Numbered from the stretch's first letter, positions 26,160 through 36,516 are shown. The stretch is 64,000 nt of DNA from Mycolicibacterium sp. CR10 (GCF_005222675.1 NZ_STGE01000021.1:62001-126000); one strand, 5' to 3'. Numbers and translations: made by a program. Notes: generated by a model not told the origin, from the letters alone.

Positions 26160-28280
26160 GTGTCCGGATCAAGCTCGGCGACCATCACCGACGACCAGTT
26201 CGCCGCGCGCGAACTGGTCCGTAGCTGGGCCGCCGGCTCGGGCGCGGTGCACGCCGCGCGCGATGTGGAGCAGGGAGATCCGGCCGCGTGGCGGGCGCCA
26301 TACGACGGCCTGGCTCAACTAGGGATCTTCGGGGTGGCGCTTCCGGAGGAACACGGTGGCGCCGACGGGACCGTGGCCGACCTGTGCGCGATGGTCGACG
26401 AAGCGGCCGCCGCGATGGTGCCGGGCCCGGTCGCCACGACGGCGCTGGCCACCCTGGTTCTGGACGGTTCCCACGCCGGGCTGCTCGAAGCGCTGGCCTC
26501 GGGTCAGCGCACCGCGGGAATCACGCTGGCCGCCGAGCTGACCTACGCGGATGGTCGGGTTTCGGGCACCGCGCCCTACGTGTTGGGGGCTGACTCCTCG
26601 AGCGTGCTGCTGCTGCCTGCGGGTGAGCGCTGGCTGCTCGTCGAGGCGGCCGCCGACGGTGTGACGGTGGAGCCGCTGCAGGCCACCGACTTCTCCCGCC
26701 CCCTGGCGCGGGTGGTGTTCGACAACGCGGCCGCCGAGGAGTTGCCGGTGCCCGCCCAGCGCGTCGTGGACCTGGCGGCGACGATGCTGTCCGCCGAGGC
26801 GGCGGGGCTGGCGCGCTGGCTGCTCGAGACGGCAACCGAATACGCGAAGGTGCGCGAGCAGTTCGGCAAACCGATTGGCAGCTTCCAGGCCATCAAGCAC
26901 ATGTGTGCCGAGATGCTGCTGCGCTCCGAGCAGGCATCGGTGGCGGCGGCCGACGCGGCGCGTGCAGCAACCGAAGCCGACGACCAACTCTCACTTGCGG
27001 CGGCGCTCGCGGCCTCCGTCGGTATCGAGGCCGCCAAGGCGAACGCCAAGGACTGCATCCAGGTGCTCGGCGGCATTGGTATCACCTGGGAGCACGACGC
27101 GCACCTGTATCTGCGGCGCGCGTACGGCATCGCCCAGTTCCTGGGCGGGCGATCGCTCTGGCTGCGACGGGTGGTGAATCTGACGCAGCGCGGCGTGCGA
27201 CGGGATCTGCAGATCGACCTCGCATCGGTGGCCGACCTGCGGCCCGAAATCGCTTCGGCGGTGGCCGAAGTCGCGGCGGCACCACCGGAGAAGCGGCAAG
27301 CCGTGCTGGCCGATACCGGGCTGTTGGCGCCCCACTGGCCGCGGCCTCACGGGCGGGCGGCGGGCCCGGCCGAGCAACTCCTGATCGACCAGGAGTTGGC
27401 CGCGGCCGACATCGTCCGCCCCGACCTGGTGATCGGCTGGTGGGCGGTTCCGACGATCCTCGAGTACGGCAGCCCGGCGCAGGTCGAGCAGTTCGTGCCC
27501 GCGACGCTGCGGGGCGACTTGATCTGGTGCCAGCTGTTCAGCGAGCCGGGCGCGGGCTCGGACCTGGCCGCGCTGCGGATGAAAGCCGTTCGCGCCGAGG
27601 GTGGTTGGCGCCTGACCGGGCAGAAGGTGTGGACCTCGGCGGCGCAGAAGGCGCACTGGGGGGTGTGCTTGGCGCGCACCGATCCGGAGGCGCCGAAACA
27701 TAAAGGCATCACCTATTTCCTGATCGACATGAAGTCGCCGGGGATCGTGATCCGGCCGCTGCGGGAGATCACCGGCGATGAACTGTTCAACGAGGTGTTC
27801 TTCGACGACGTGTTCGTTCCCGACGAGATGGTGGTCGGCGAGGTCGACGAAGGATGGCGGTTGGCACGCACCACGCTGGCCAACGAGCGCGTAGCGATGG
27901 CCCAGGGCACCGCCCTGGGCAACCCGATGGAGCAGTTGCTCCAGGTTGCCTCGACGCTCGAACTCGATGGCGCCCAACAGGATCAGCTCGGCGGACTCAT
28001 CGTGACCGCGCAGGTGGGTTCGTTGCTGGATCAGCGGATCGCCCAACTGGCAGTCGGCGGGCAGGACCCAGGTCCGCAGGCGAGTGCCCGCAAGCTCATC
28101 GGCGTGCGCTACCGGCAGGCGCTTTCGGAATTCCGGATGGACCTGTCCGAAGGCGCCGGTGTGGTGGTGAACCGGCAGGTCCACGACTTCCTCAACACCC
28201 GCTGTCTGACCATCGCCGGTGGCACCGAACAGATTCTGCTGACGATGGCGGGGGAGCGGCTACTCGGTCTGCCGCGCTAG
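26160..28280 (+). CDS. fadE34: FadE34 (ChsE3-type) two-domain acyl-CoA dehydrogenase for the steroid side chain
   Basis: 706 residues, about twice the normal acyl-CoA dehydrogenase length, from a fusion of two such folds. The first half has LLETATEYAKVREQFGKPIGSFQAIKHM and a ...CIQVLGGIGITWEHDAHLYLRR end; the second has the FAD/substrate segment SEPGAGSDLAALRMKA and NEVFFDDVFVPD. In M. tuberculosis FadE34 (ChsE3) oxidises the C24 bile-acid-type CoA thioester in side-chain beta-oxidation. GTG 26160 has AGGAG just upstream, and the KstR box controls it. Confidence 0.92.
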   Translation: MSGSSSATITDDQFAARELVRSWAAGSGAVHAARDVEQGDPAAWRAPYDGLAQLGIFGVALPEEHGGADGTVADLCAMVDEAAAAMVPGPVATTALATLVLDGSHAGLLEALASGQRTAGITLAAELTYADGRVSGTAPYVLGADSSSVLLLPAGERWLLVEAAADGVTVEPLQATDFSRPLARVVFDNAAAEELPVPAQRVVDLAATMLSAEAAGLARWLLETATEYAKVREQFGKPIGSFQAIKHMCAEMLLRSEQASVAAADAARAATEADDQLSLAAALAASVGIEAAKANAKDCIQVLGGIGITWEHDAHLYLRRAYGIAQFLGGRSLWLRRVVNLTQRGVRRDLQIDLASVADLRPEIASAVAEVAAAPPEKRQAVLADTGLLAPHWPRPHGRAAGPAEQLLIDQELAAADIVRPDLVIGWWAVPTILEYGSPAQVEQFVPATLRGDLIWCQLFSEPGAGSDLAALRMKAVRAEGGWRLTGQKVWTSAAQKAHWGVCLARTDPEAPKHKGITYFLIDMKSPGIVIRPLREITGDELFNEVFFDDVFVPDEMVVGEVDEGWRLARTTLANERVAMAQGTALGNPMEQLLQVASTLELDGAQQDQLGGLIVTAQVGSLLDQRIAQLAVGGQDPGPQASARKLIGVRYRQALSEFRMDLSEGAGVVVNRQVHDFLNTRCLTIAGGTEQILLTMAGERLLGLPR

Positions 28281-28834
28281 CCGAACGTCGTCTGCGCGCA
28301 GGCGTCCGGTGAGGTCAGGTTGACGCCGGCGTACACCACCTGGATGTGGCTGCAGACGATGTAGTCCGCGTCCAGCTTGGGTTGGCCGGTCGCCCAGTCG
28401 GTAGGCCACGTGGTGCCGCGCAGCTGATATTTCTCCACCGGGCCACCGCCGAAGTAGATCGTGGTGAACTCAATGGGCCCAATCGATTTGAACATCCGGG
28501 TGTTCTCTGCGGCGAAGTCGGAGTCCAGGTAGACGTTGCGGTCCATCGATCGCAGCGTGGTCGTCTGGCGGGCCCACAGATCGTTGGGGAAGCCGATGGG
28601 GCCCTGTGGGGTCCGCAGGTTCGCGGCAGCGGTGAAGTAGCACTGGTTCTCCGCCCGGACACAGTTGGCGGTGGCGTGCACTTCCAGCGTGTCCGTGGGG
28701 TTGACGGGGATCGACGCGTCCGCGGTGTCGAGCGCCGCCGAGGCGCCGGGCATGGTCGTGACGGCCGCAAGGGCTGTCCAGGTCGCCAGCGTGACGCCCC
28801 AAGCCATCGCGGACAGTCGGGCAAATCGCTTCAC
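28277..28834 (-). CDS. Secreted protein of unknown function (Rv3572 homologue)
   Basis: 185 residues from GTG 28834, which follows a strong GGGAGGAA. A cleavable signal peptide (about residues 1-33, ending PGASA) precedes a mature ~150-residue beta-rich domain with four cysteines likely paired outside the cell. No known motif. Sited between fadE34 and kshB on the steroid block, with the same placement as Rv3572. Its stop shares CTAG (28277-28280) with fadE34. Confidence 0.78.
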   Translation of the reverse strand: MKRFARLSAMAWGVTLATWTALAAVTTMPGASAALDTADASIPVNPTDTLEVHATANCVRAENQCYFTAAANLRTPQGPIGFPNDLWARQTTTLRSMDRNVYLDSDFAAENTRMFKSIGPIEFTTIYFGGGPVEKYQLRGTTWPTDWATGQPKLDADYIVCSHIQVVYAGVNLTSPDACAQTTFG

Positions 28835-28869
28835 ATGTTCCTCCCGTGGCGCGAATCCTAGCCCGCGGC

Positions 28870-29928
28870 TCATTCGTCGTAGGTGACTTCAACCGAATCG
28901 GAGCGCGGGTGCGCCTGGCACGCCAGGATCAGCCCTTCGTCGAGATCCTGCTGTTCGAGAACGTCGTTGACTTCCATCTCGACGTCACCGGACTTGGTCA
29001 TGACGGCGCATGCGCCGCAGTGTCCTTCGCGACAGGAGAACGGTGCGTCCAGACCCCTGGCCAACAGCACGTCGAGCAGCTTCGCATTGCGCGGCCACGA
29101 GACTTCGTGGGTGTCGCCGTCGAGCGTGACGACCGCCGTCGCAGGACCCTCGTCGCTGTCGTCCTCCTCGAGAACCACCGCAGCGAACGGGTCGGACTCC
29201 AGCGACTTGAACACTTCGATATGGACGCGCTCCGCGGCAGCACCCGACGACGTCAACGCCTCCTCGGCGGCCGCCATGAACGGTCCCGGTCCGCAGATGA
29301 ACGCCTCCCGGGCGGTGAACGGTGCGACCAGTTCGCTCAGTGCGGTCGCGCTGGGCAAACCCTGCACCGACTCGAGCCAGTGGATGGCGGTGAGCCGGTC
29401 GGGGTACTTGGCCGCCAGTTCGCGCAGCGCCGCGCCGAAGATCACGGAGGTCTCGTCGCGGTTGGCGTAGACCAGCGCCACCTTGCCGCTGCCCTCGCTC
29501 AGCGCGGACTTGAGGATCGCCATCATCGGGGTGATCCCGCTTCCCGCGGCCAGCAGCAGGAAGTCGGTGTCCAGGGTCTTGGGGACGAACGTGCCCGACG
29601 GTGCCAGCACGTGCATCTTCATGCCTGCATGGGCGTGGTCGCAGAGCCAGTTCGACGCATAGCCGTCGGCGGTGCGCTTGATCGTGACGGTCAGCGGGTC
29701 CCCGGTGAACGGCGAGCTGCACAGCGAGTAGCACCGCGCCACCGAACCCGTCCGGTCGCTGGGCACGCGCAGGGTCAGGAACTGGCCGGGCGCGTGGCGC
29801 AGTTTGTCGGCGGGGATCGAGGCGCCGTCGGGGACCTTGAACACCAGCGAGCGGGCGTCGGAGGTCTCCTCGATGACGTCAACAACCTCGAGCTCGAGCA
29901 CGTGGGTGCCGAGCGGCTCATCCGTCAC
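28870..29928 (-). CDS. kshB: KshB, reductase component of 3-ketosteroid 9-alpha-hydroxylase
   Basis: 352-residue class IA reductase. Flavin-binding RCYSLCSSP (RxYS) and a nucleotide-binding GSGITPMMAI/ICGPGPFM segment come first. A C-terminal plant-type [2Fe-2S] domain follows, with cysteines in APFSCREGHCGACAVM and a fourth in LACQ. It passes electrons from NADH to KshA, which hydroxylates C9 and opens ring B. kshA itself is not in the window. Divergent from hsaA, with two KstR-type sites between. Confidence 0.94.
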   Translation of the reverse strand: MTDEPLGTHVLELEVVDVIEETSDARSLVFKVPDGASIPADKLRHAPGQFLTLRVPSDRTGSVARCYSLCSSPFTGDPLTVTIKRTADGYASNWLCDHAHAGMKMHVLAPSGTFVPKTLDTDFLLLAAGSGITPMMAILKSALSEGSGKVALVYANRDETSVIFGAALRELAAKYPDRLTAIHWLESVQGLPSATALSELVAPFTAREAFICGPGPFMAAAEEALTSSGAAAERVHIEVFKSLESDPFAAVVLEEDDSDEGPATAVVTLDGDTHEVSWPRNAKLLDVLLARGLDAPFSCREGHCGACAVMTKSGDVEMEVNDVLEQQDLDEGLILACQAHPRSDSVEVTYDE

Positions 29929-29967
29929 TGGGTGGCCCTCCCTTCCAGCTTGCTTGAAACCGATAAC

Positions 29968-29981
29968 TAGAACAGGTTACA
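29968..29981. promoter_or_regulatory. KstR operator upstream of kshB
   Basis: TAGAACAGGTTACA matches TnnAACnnGTTnnA, 40 bases upstream of the kshB start. It is one of two sites in the 224-base kshB-hsaA gap, and sits on the kshB side. Confidence 0.8.
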
Positions 29982-30035
29982 GAAATGCATGTGCGCTGGT
30001 CCAGCGGCCACAGCAACGCGCTACTCGACACAAAT

Positions 30036-30049
30036 CGTAACGTGTTCTA
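30036..30049. promoter_or_regulatory. KstR operator upstream of hsaA
   Basis: CGTAACGTGTTCTA keeps the core AACnnGTTnTA but has C for the first T of the motif. It lies 104 bases upstream of hsaA, toward the hsaADCB side of the gap. Confidence 0.75.
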
Positions 30050-30152
30050 ATCTTTCTCCAGTGACCTGCTCCTCGCGTTAGCGCGCATCGCCCAGTATCG
30101 GCTCTTCGCGCAAGCGCTCATCGCCAGGTCCCCGTGTCTAGGAGGCAAATCC

Positions 30153-31337
30153 GTGACGTCCATTGAACAACGTGACGTGCAGTCGGTTCTATCAGGCATC
30201 GACGATCTGCTGCCGCTGATCGCCAAGCGCGCCCAGGCGGCCGAGGAGTTGCGGCGCCTGCCCGACGACACGGTGAACGAACTCGACGAGGTCGGCTTCT
30301 TCAAGCTGCTTCAGCCCGAGCAGTGGGGCGGGTTGCAGTGCGACCCCACCGTGTTCTACGAAGCGGTCCGGCGCATCGCCAGCGCCTGCGGCTCGACGGG
30401 CTGGGTGTCGTCCATCATCGGCGTGCACAACTGGCACCTGGCGCTGTTCGACCAGCAGGCGCAGGACGAAGTCTGGGGCAGCGATTCGACCGTGCGCGTG
30501 TCGTCCTCGTACGCCCCGATGGGCGCTGGCACCGTCGTCGACGGCGGTTACCTGGTCAGCGGCGCGTGGCAGTGGTCCTCGGGCTGTGACCATGCGACGT
30601 GGGCGTTCCTCGGCGGCCCGGTGATCAAGGACGGCAAGCCTGTCGACTTCGGCAGCTTCCTGATCCCGGCCAGCGAGTACCGCATCGACGATGTCTGGCA
30701 CGTGGTCGGGCTGAAGGGCACCGGCAGCAACACCGTCGTCGTCAAGGACGTTTTCGTGCCGCGGCACCGGTTCCTCTCCTACAAGTCGATGAACGACCGC
30801 ACCGCGGGCGGACTCGAGAACAACACCGCGCCGGTGTACAAGATGCCTTGGGGCACCATGCATCCCACCACCATCTCGGCTCCCATCATGGGCATGGCTT
30901 ACGGCGCCTACGACGCCCACGTCGAGCATCAGGGCAAGCGGGTTCGGGCTGCGTTCGCCGGCGAGAGGTCCAAGGACGATCCATTCGCCAAGGTGCGCAT
31001 CGCCGAAGCCGCCAGTGACATCGATGCGGGCTGGCGTCAGCTCATCGGCAATGTCCGTGAGGAGTACGAGCTGCTCAAGGCCGGCGAGGAGATCCCGTTC
31101 GAGCTGCGCGCCAGGGCGCGCCGGGACCAGGTGCGGGCCACCGCAAGGGCGATCGCGTCGATCGACCTGCTGTTCGAGAGTGCCGGTGCCACCGCGCTGC
31201 AAACCGACGCTCCGGTGCAGCGGTTCTGGCGGGATGCGCACGCCGGCCGGGTGCACGCGGCGAACGAGCCGGAGCGGGCCTACCTGATCTTCGGCAACAA
31301 CGAGTTCGGATTGCCGCCGCAGGACACGATGGTTTAA
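30153..31337 (+). CDS. hsaA: HsaA, 3-HSA hydroxylase oxygenase component
   Basis: 394 residues, the same length as M. tuberculosis HsaA. This class D flavoprotein monooxygenase (acyl-CoA dehydrogenase fold) hydroxylates C4 of the phenolic 9,10-seco steroid 3-HSA to the catechol 3,4-DHSA, using FMNH2 from HsaB. GTG 30153 is preceded by AGGAGG. The conserved QPEQWGGLQCDP and WSSGCDHATWAFLGG stretches mark the family. First gene of the hsaADCB operon. Confidence 0.94.
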   Translation: MTSIEQRDVQSVLSGIDDLLPLIAKRAQAAEELRRLPDDTVNELDEVGFFKLLQPEQWGGLQCDPTVFYEAVRRIASACGSTGWVSSIIGVHNWHLALFDQQAQDEVWGSDSTVRVSSSYAPMGAGTVVDGGYLVSGAWQWSSGCDHATWAFLGGPVIKDGKPVDFGSFLIPASEYRIDDVWHVVGLKGTGSNTVVVKDVFVPRHRFLSYKSMNDRTAGGLENNTAPVYKMPWGTMHPTTISAPIMGMAYGAYDAHVEHQGKRVRAAFAGERSKDDPFAKVRIAEAASDIDAGWRQLIGNVREEYELLKAGEEIPFELRARARRDQVRATARAIASIDLLFESAGATALQTDAPVQRFWRDAHAGRVHAANEPERAYLIFGNNEFGLPPQDTMV

Positions 31338-33166
<1,829 letters not shown>

Positions 33167-33195
33167 CGAGCGCCGGTTTCAGGAACACCGATCCA

Positions 33196-33762
33196 GTGAG
33201 CAATCCGCCAATCGACCCGCGAACATTCCGCAACGTGCTCGGCCAGTTCTGCACCGGCATCACGGTGATCACCACCGTGCACGACGGCGAACCGGTTGGC
33301 TTTGCCTGCCAGTCGTTCGCCGCACTGTCGCTGGAACCGCCGCTGGTGCTGTTCTGCCCGACCAAGGTGTCGCGCTCCTGGCAGGCGATCGAGGCCAGCG
33401 GCCTGTTCTGCGTGAACATCTTGCACGAGAATCAGAAGGACGTCTCGGCACGGTTCGGCTCCCGGGAGCCCGACAAGTTCGCCGGAATCGACTGGACACT
33501 CTCGAAATTGGGCTCGCCGATCATCGACGGCTCATTGGCACACATTGACTGCGCGGTGAACTCGGTGCACGACGGTGGCGACCACTTCGTGGTTTTCGGC
33601 GCCGTGCACTCGCTGTCCGACGTGCCGCGGAAGAAGCCGCGGCCGCTGCTCTTCTATCACGGTCAGTACACCGGCATCGAGCCCGACAAGAACTCCCCGG
33701 CAGACTGGCGCAACGATCTCGAAGCGTTCCTGACTGCCACTACCGACGACACCTGGCTCTAG
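33196..33762 (+). CDS. hsaB: HsaB, flavin reductase component of 3-HSA hydroxylase
   Basis: 188 residues from GTG 33196 (AGGAAC upstream). Flavin-reductase-like split-barrel protein that makes reduced FMN for HsaA. Family signatures are TGITVITTVHDGEPVGFACQSFAALSLEPPLVLF at the N-terminus and SRSWQAIEASGLFCVNIL. The longer frame from 33130 overlaps hsaC and is not used. No nat (arylamine N-acetyltransferase) gene follows, unlike in M. tuberculosis. Confidence 0.92.
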   Translation: MSNPPIDPRTFRNVLGQFCTGITVITTVHDGEPVGFACQSFAALSLEPPLVLFCPTKVSRSWQAIEASGLFCVNILHENQKDVSARFGSREPDKFAGIDWTLSKLGSPIIDGSLAHIDCAVNSVHDGGDHFVVFGAVHSLSDVPRKKPRPLLFYHGQYTGIEPDKNSPADWRNDLEAFLTATTDDTWL

Positions 33763-33780
33763 AACTACACGCTTGTAGTT
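33763..33780. terminator. Short palindrome after hsaB, possible terminator
   Basis: AACTACA (33763-33769) and TGTAGTT (33774-33780) form a 7-base stem with a 4-base loop directly after the hsaB stop, followed by a TGT run. The stem is AT-rich and weak, so a protein-binding palindrome is equally possible. Confidence 0.4.
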
Positions 33781-33798
33781 TGTCCACAGTGTGGATAA
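33780..33798. promoter_or_regulatory. Pair of inverted consensus DnaA boxes
   Basis: TTGTCCACA (33780-33788, plus) and TTATCCACA read on the minus strand (33790-33798) are separated by one base. Both match the mycobacterial DnaA-box consensus TT(G/A)TCCACA exactly. They sit between convergent hsaB and the hydrolase gene, away from any replication gene. Confidence 0.7.
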
Positions 33799-33808
33799 CC
33801 CCTGGGGA

Positions 33809-34579
33809 TCACCCGGTGTGGTCGCCGATGAACTCCACGATCGCTGCCGCCACCTCGCGGTGTGTGACGTCGTTGAGGATGTCGTGTCCGCCCCCTTGTA
33901 CCTCGAACAGCGACAGCGGTTCGATCTGCTCGGAGTACGCACGCATCGCGCCGACCGGAGCGATGGGGTCGTTGCTGCCGTGCACGGCGAGCGTCGGCAC
34001 GGCGAGCGTCGGCAGCGTGGCCCCGAAGGTGTCCCAGCCCCGGTCGAGTTCCCGGGCCAGCGGTCCGCCGTCGGCGTCGACGAAGGCCAGCGGATCGTTC
34101 TCGATCGCGTCGAGGTAGAACGGGTCGGCGGACAGCTGGCTCGGGGCGATCTCGAAGGTGCTGTCGGTGTCGACCAGTCCGGGGACGGGGACCAGTGGCG
34201 CACCCGAGATCACCGCGGCCCGGTACGGACCCGGATCGCCGAGCAGTTTCCACAGCGTCGCGACGGCCCCGAACGAATGCCCCTGCGCAACAAGCGGAAT
34301 GCCCGGCGTCTCGGCCGAGGCCAGCTCGGCCAGCGTGTCGGCGAGACCGATGCTGGCTTCCAGAGTGGTGAAGTCACCGCGGTCGCCCGGACTCAGGCCG
34401 TGCCCGAACTGGTCGACCGCCCACAGGTCGATGCCCGCGGCGTTGAGGGCGAACCCGTAGCGGTGGTATAGGCCGCCGTGCTCGCCGAAGCCGTGAAGAA
34501 AGATGACGACGGCGCGTGGCTGTTCGACGGCCCAGTGGCGGTAATACGCCGGGCCGCGGTCGTGCTCGATGAAGGGCAT
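33809..34579 (-). CDS. Alpha/beta hydrolase, monoacylglycerol lipase-like
   Basis: 256 residues from ATG 34579. The fold is clear: HGFGEHGGLYHRYGFAL (oxyanion), GHSFGAV nucleophile elbow (Ser about 105), and a C-terminal GGGHDIL catalytic His. The HGFGEHGG motif is typical of serine aminopeptidase/monoacylglycerol lipase proteins (Hydrolase_4). The longer frame to 34792 runs into the divergent SDR gene. It belongs to the accessory region that interrupts the steroid locus; a lipid ester substrate is inferred. Confidence 0.82.
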   Translation of the reverse strand: MPFIEHDRGPAYYRHWAVEQPRAVVIFLHGFGEHGGLYHRYGFALNAAGIDLWAVDQFGHGLSPGDRGDFTTLEASIGLADTLAELASAETPGIPLVAQGHSFGAVATLWKLLGDPGPYRAAVISGAPLVPVPGLVDTDSTFEIAPSQLSADPFYLDAIENDPLAFVDADGGPLARELDRGWDTFGATLPTLAVPTLAVHGSNDPIAPVGAMRAYSEQIEPLSLFEVQGGGHDILNDVTHREVAAAIVEFIGDHTG

Positions 34580-34635
34580 GCCATGACTGCAGCAGGTCCG
34601 GCGTACCTCGCGCAAGACCCGGATAGTGTGAATCG

Positions 34636-35493
34636 GTGGGCACCTACGCAGTGACCGGGTCGGCATCCGGCATGGGATATCAGGCGGCTGAACGTCTTCG
34701 CGCTGCCGGTCACACGGTCGTGGGCGTCGATCTGCGGGATGCCGAGGTGATTGCGGATCTGTCCACGGCGTCGGGGCGTGCCACTGCCGCACAAGGAGTG
34801 CTCGAGGCTGCCGAAGGTGGGCGACTGGCCGGAGCCGTCCTCGCAGCGGGGATCGGACCCACGCCGGGCGCCGACCGTCCCGGGCTGATCTTCCAGATCA
34901 ACTACTTCGGCGTCGTCGATCTTCTCGAGGCGTGGCGGCCCGCCCTCGCTGCGGCGAAGAACGCCAAGGTCGTTGTGGTGGGCAGCAACTCGACCACCAC
35001 GACGCCGGCGGTCCCACGTCGGGCTGTCCGGGCTCTGCTGGCCGGTGACCCCGAGAAGGCCCAGCGCGCCGTCCGGTTGTTCGGCCGGGCGGCGCCGGCA
35101 CTGGCCTACGCAGCCTCCAAGCTCGCGGTGTCGCGATGGGTGCGGCGCCACGCGGTCACACCCGACTGGGCGGGAGCGGGCATCCGTCTCAACGCGCTTG
35201 CGCCGGGCGCCATCATGACGCCACTGCTGGAGAATCAGTTGGCCACGCCCGGGCAGGCGAAGGCGGTGCGGGCGTTCCCGGTGCCGGTGGGCGGGTTCGG
35301 CGACGCGGGCCAGTTGGCAGATTGGATGCTGTTCATGCTGTCCGATGCCGCTGACTTCCTCTGCGGCAGTGTCATTTTCGTAGACGGCGGCACCGACGCC
35401 TACTTCCGTGCGGACTCCTGGCCGAAGCAGCCGCCGGTATCCGGCATGGCCCGTTACCTCTGGCGGTTGGCCACGTTCGCGAGACGGCGGTGA
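34636..35493 (+). CDS. Short-chain dehydrogenase, 3-alpha-hydroxysteroid dehydrogenase/carbonyl reductase-like
   Basis: 285-residue classical SDR: N-terminal TGSASGMG cofactor motif, catalytic Ser in VVVGSNSTTTTP, and YAASK. It resembles the Comamonas 3-alpha-HSD/carbonyl reductase in GVDLRDAEVIADLST near the N-terminus, in the long helical insert before YxxxK, and in GVRLNxxAPGAxxTPLL near the C-terminus. It may interconvert 3-alpha-hydroxy and 3-keto steroids, which fits its place directly beyond hsaB, but other carbonyl substrates are possible. GTG 34636; divergent from the hydrolase by 56 bases. Confidence 0.72.
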   Translation: MGTYAVTGSASGMGYQAAERLRAAGHTVVGVDLRDAEVIADLSTASGRATAAQGVLEAAEGGRLAGAVLAAGIGPTPGADRPGLIFQINYFGVVDLLEAWRPALAAAKNAKVVVVGSNSTTTTPAVPRRAVRALLAGDPEKAQRAVRLFGRAAPALAYAASKLAVSRWVRRHAVTPDWAGAGIRLNALAPGAIMTPLLENQLATPGQAKAVRAFPVPVGGFGDAGQLADWMLFMLSDAADFLCGSVIFVDGGTDAYFRADSWPKQPPVSGMARYLWRLATFARRR

Positions 35494-35496
35494 CGC

Positions 35497-36408
35497 TCAG
35501 CGTGCGCCCAGGAGCACGTCGCGCTGGTCGGCCACCCGCGCGGTGATGGCGTCGATGACCGCCGCGACTTCCGGGCGGCGCAGTGTCTCGGCGCGGGTGA
35601 CGAGCCAGTAGGTCAGGCAGATCGAGACGGAGTCTGCCAAGACGCGCACCAGATCCGGGTGGCGATCGGCCATGAAGCACGGCAGCAGGCCGATGCCCGC
35701 CGACGCCCTGGTGGCCTCGACGTGGACGAACACGTTCGTGGAGGTCACCGATTCCCGCATGGCCGGCGCAAAGCTGGTCGCCAGGTCGAGGTCGTCGACC
35801 TGGAGCATCGAGTCGATGAAGTAGACCAGCGGAAAGCGTTGCAGGTCGGCAATGCTCGTCGGCGTTCCGTACTCGTCGAGGTAGTCGTGGGAGCCGTAGA
35901 GACCCAGGCAGTAGTCGCCCAGGCGCAGGGCCTTGGCCCGGCGCACCGTCGGCTCACCGACGACGACCTCGATGTCGAGTCCCGAACGCTGTTGAGTGGC
36001 GCGTCGGGTGGCGGCGACGATCTCCACCGACACCTTGGGGTGGGTGCGCTGCACGGCGGCGGCGGCCGGTGCGGCGATGTACGCGGAGAATCCGTCGGTC
36101 GCCGAGATGCGCACCACCCCCTCCAGCGCCCGGCGCCCGTCCGCGTCCACGGCCAGCGACCGGACGGCGGACTCGACGGCCTCCGCGGCGGCCAGTGCTT
36201 CCCGGCCGAGGTCGGTAAGCTCCCAACCGCCTCCCACTCTGGCCAGCACCCGGCCACCCATCGACTGTTCGAGTGCGGCGATACGGCGGCTGATGGTGGT
36301 GTGGTTGAGGCCGAGTTCTTCGGCCGCTGTGGTGTAGGTGCCGGTTCGGCCCACCGCCAGCAGAACCAGTAAGTCGTCCGCGCTCGGGTGGCGGCTGGCT
36401 GAGGTCAT
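35497..36408 (-). CDS. LysR-family transcriptional regulator
   Basis: 303 residues from ATG 36408: N-terminal winged HTH (TYTTAAEELGLNHTTISRRIAALEQSMG, about residues 21-48), linker helix and a LysR effector-binding domain. It faces the MFS/bdhA/aacS operon across 108 bases that hold two tandem inverted repeats, so it is probably their activator. The effector is presumably 3-hydroxybutyrate or acetoacetate, an inference from context. Confidence 0.85.
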   Translation of the reverse strand: MTSASRHPSADDLLVLLAVGRTGTYTTAAEELGLNHTTISRRIAALEQSMGGRVLARVGGGWELTDLGREALAAAEAVESAVRSLAVDADGRRALEGVVRISATDGFSAYIAAPAAAAVQRTHPKVSVEIVAATRRATQQRSGLDIEVVVGEPTVRRAKALRLGDYCLGLYGSHDYLDEYGTPTSIADLQRFPLVYFIDSMLQVDDLDLATSFAPAMRESVTSTNVFVHVEATRASAGIGLLPCFMADRHPDLVRVLADSVSICLTYWLVTRAETLRRPEVAAVIDAITARVADQRDVLLGAR

Positions 36409-36419
36409 ATGTGCATTTT

Positions 36420-36467
36420 TGCAGATGGTTCCTGCAGTTTTGGTCATTGCTGCAGCGGGTAACTGCA
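36420..36467. promoter_or_regulatory. Two tandem LysR-type operators TGCAG-N7-CTGCA
   Basis: Perfect inverted repeats TGCAG-N7-CTGCA occur at 36420-36436 and at 36451-36467, 31 bases apart, or about three helical turns. They fill the middle of the divergent gap between the LysR regulator and the MFS gene, on the same face of the DNA. Confidence 0.65.
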
Positions 36468-36516
36468 TGAATACTCACTGAAATCTGTGGTGGGCGTCAC
36501 AACGAAGGGATATCTG

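Noticed and set aside
26991..28184. A 397-codon frame antisense to fadE34
   Set aside because: fadE34 is complete and strongly conserved on the plus strand. The antisense frame lacks domains.
33763..33808. Possible small RNA or toxin-antitoxin gene between hsaB and the hydrolase
   Set aside because: Only palindromes and DnaA boxes are visible; there is no coding frame with a ribosome binding site in these 46 bases.
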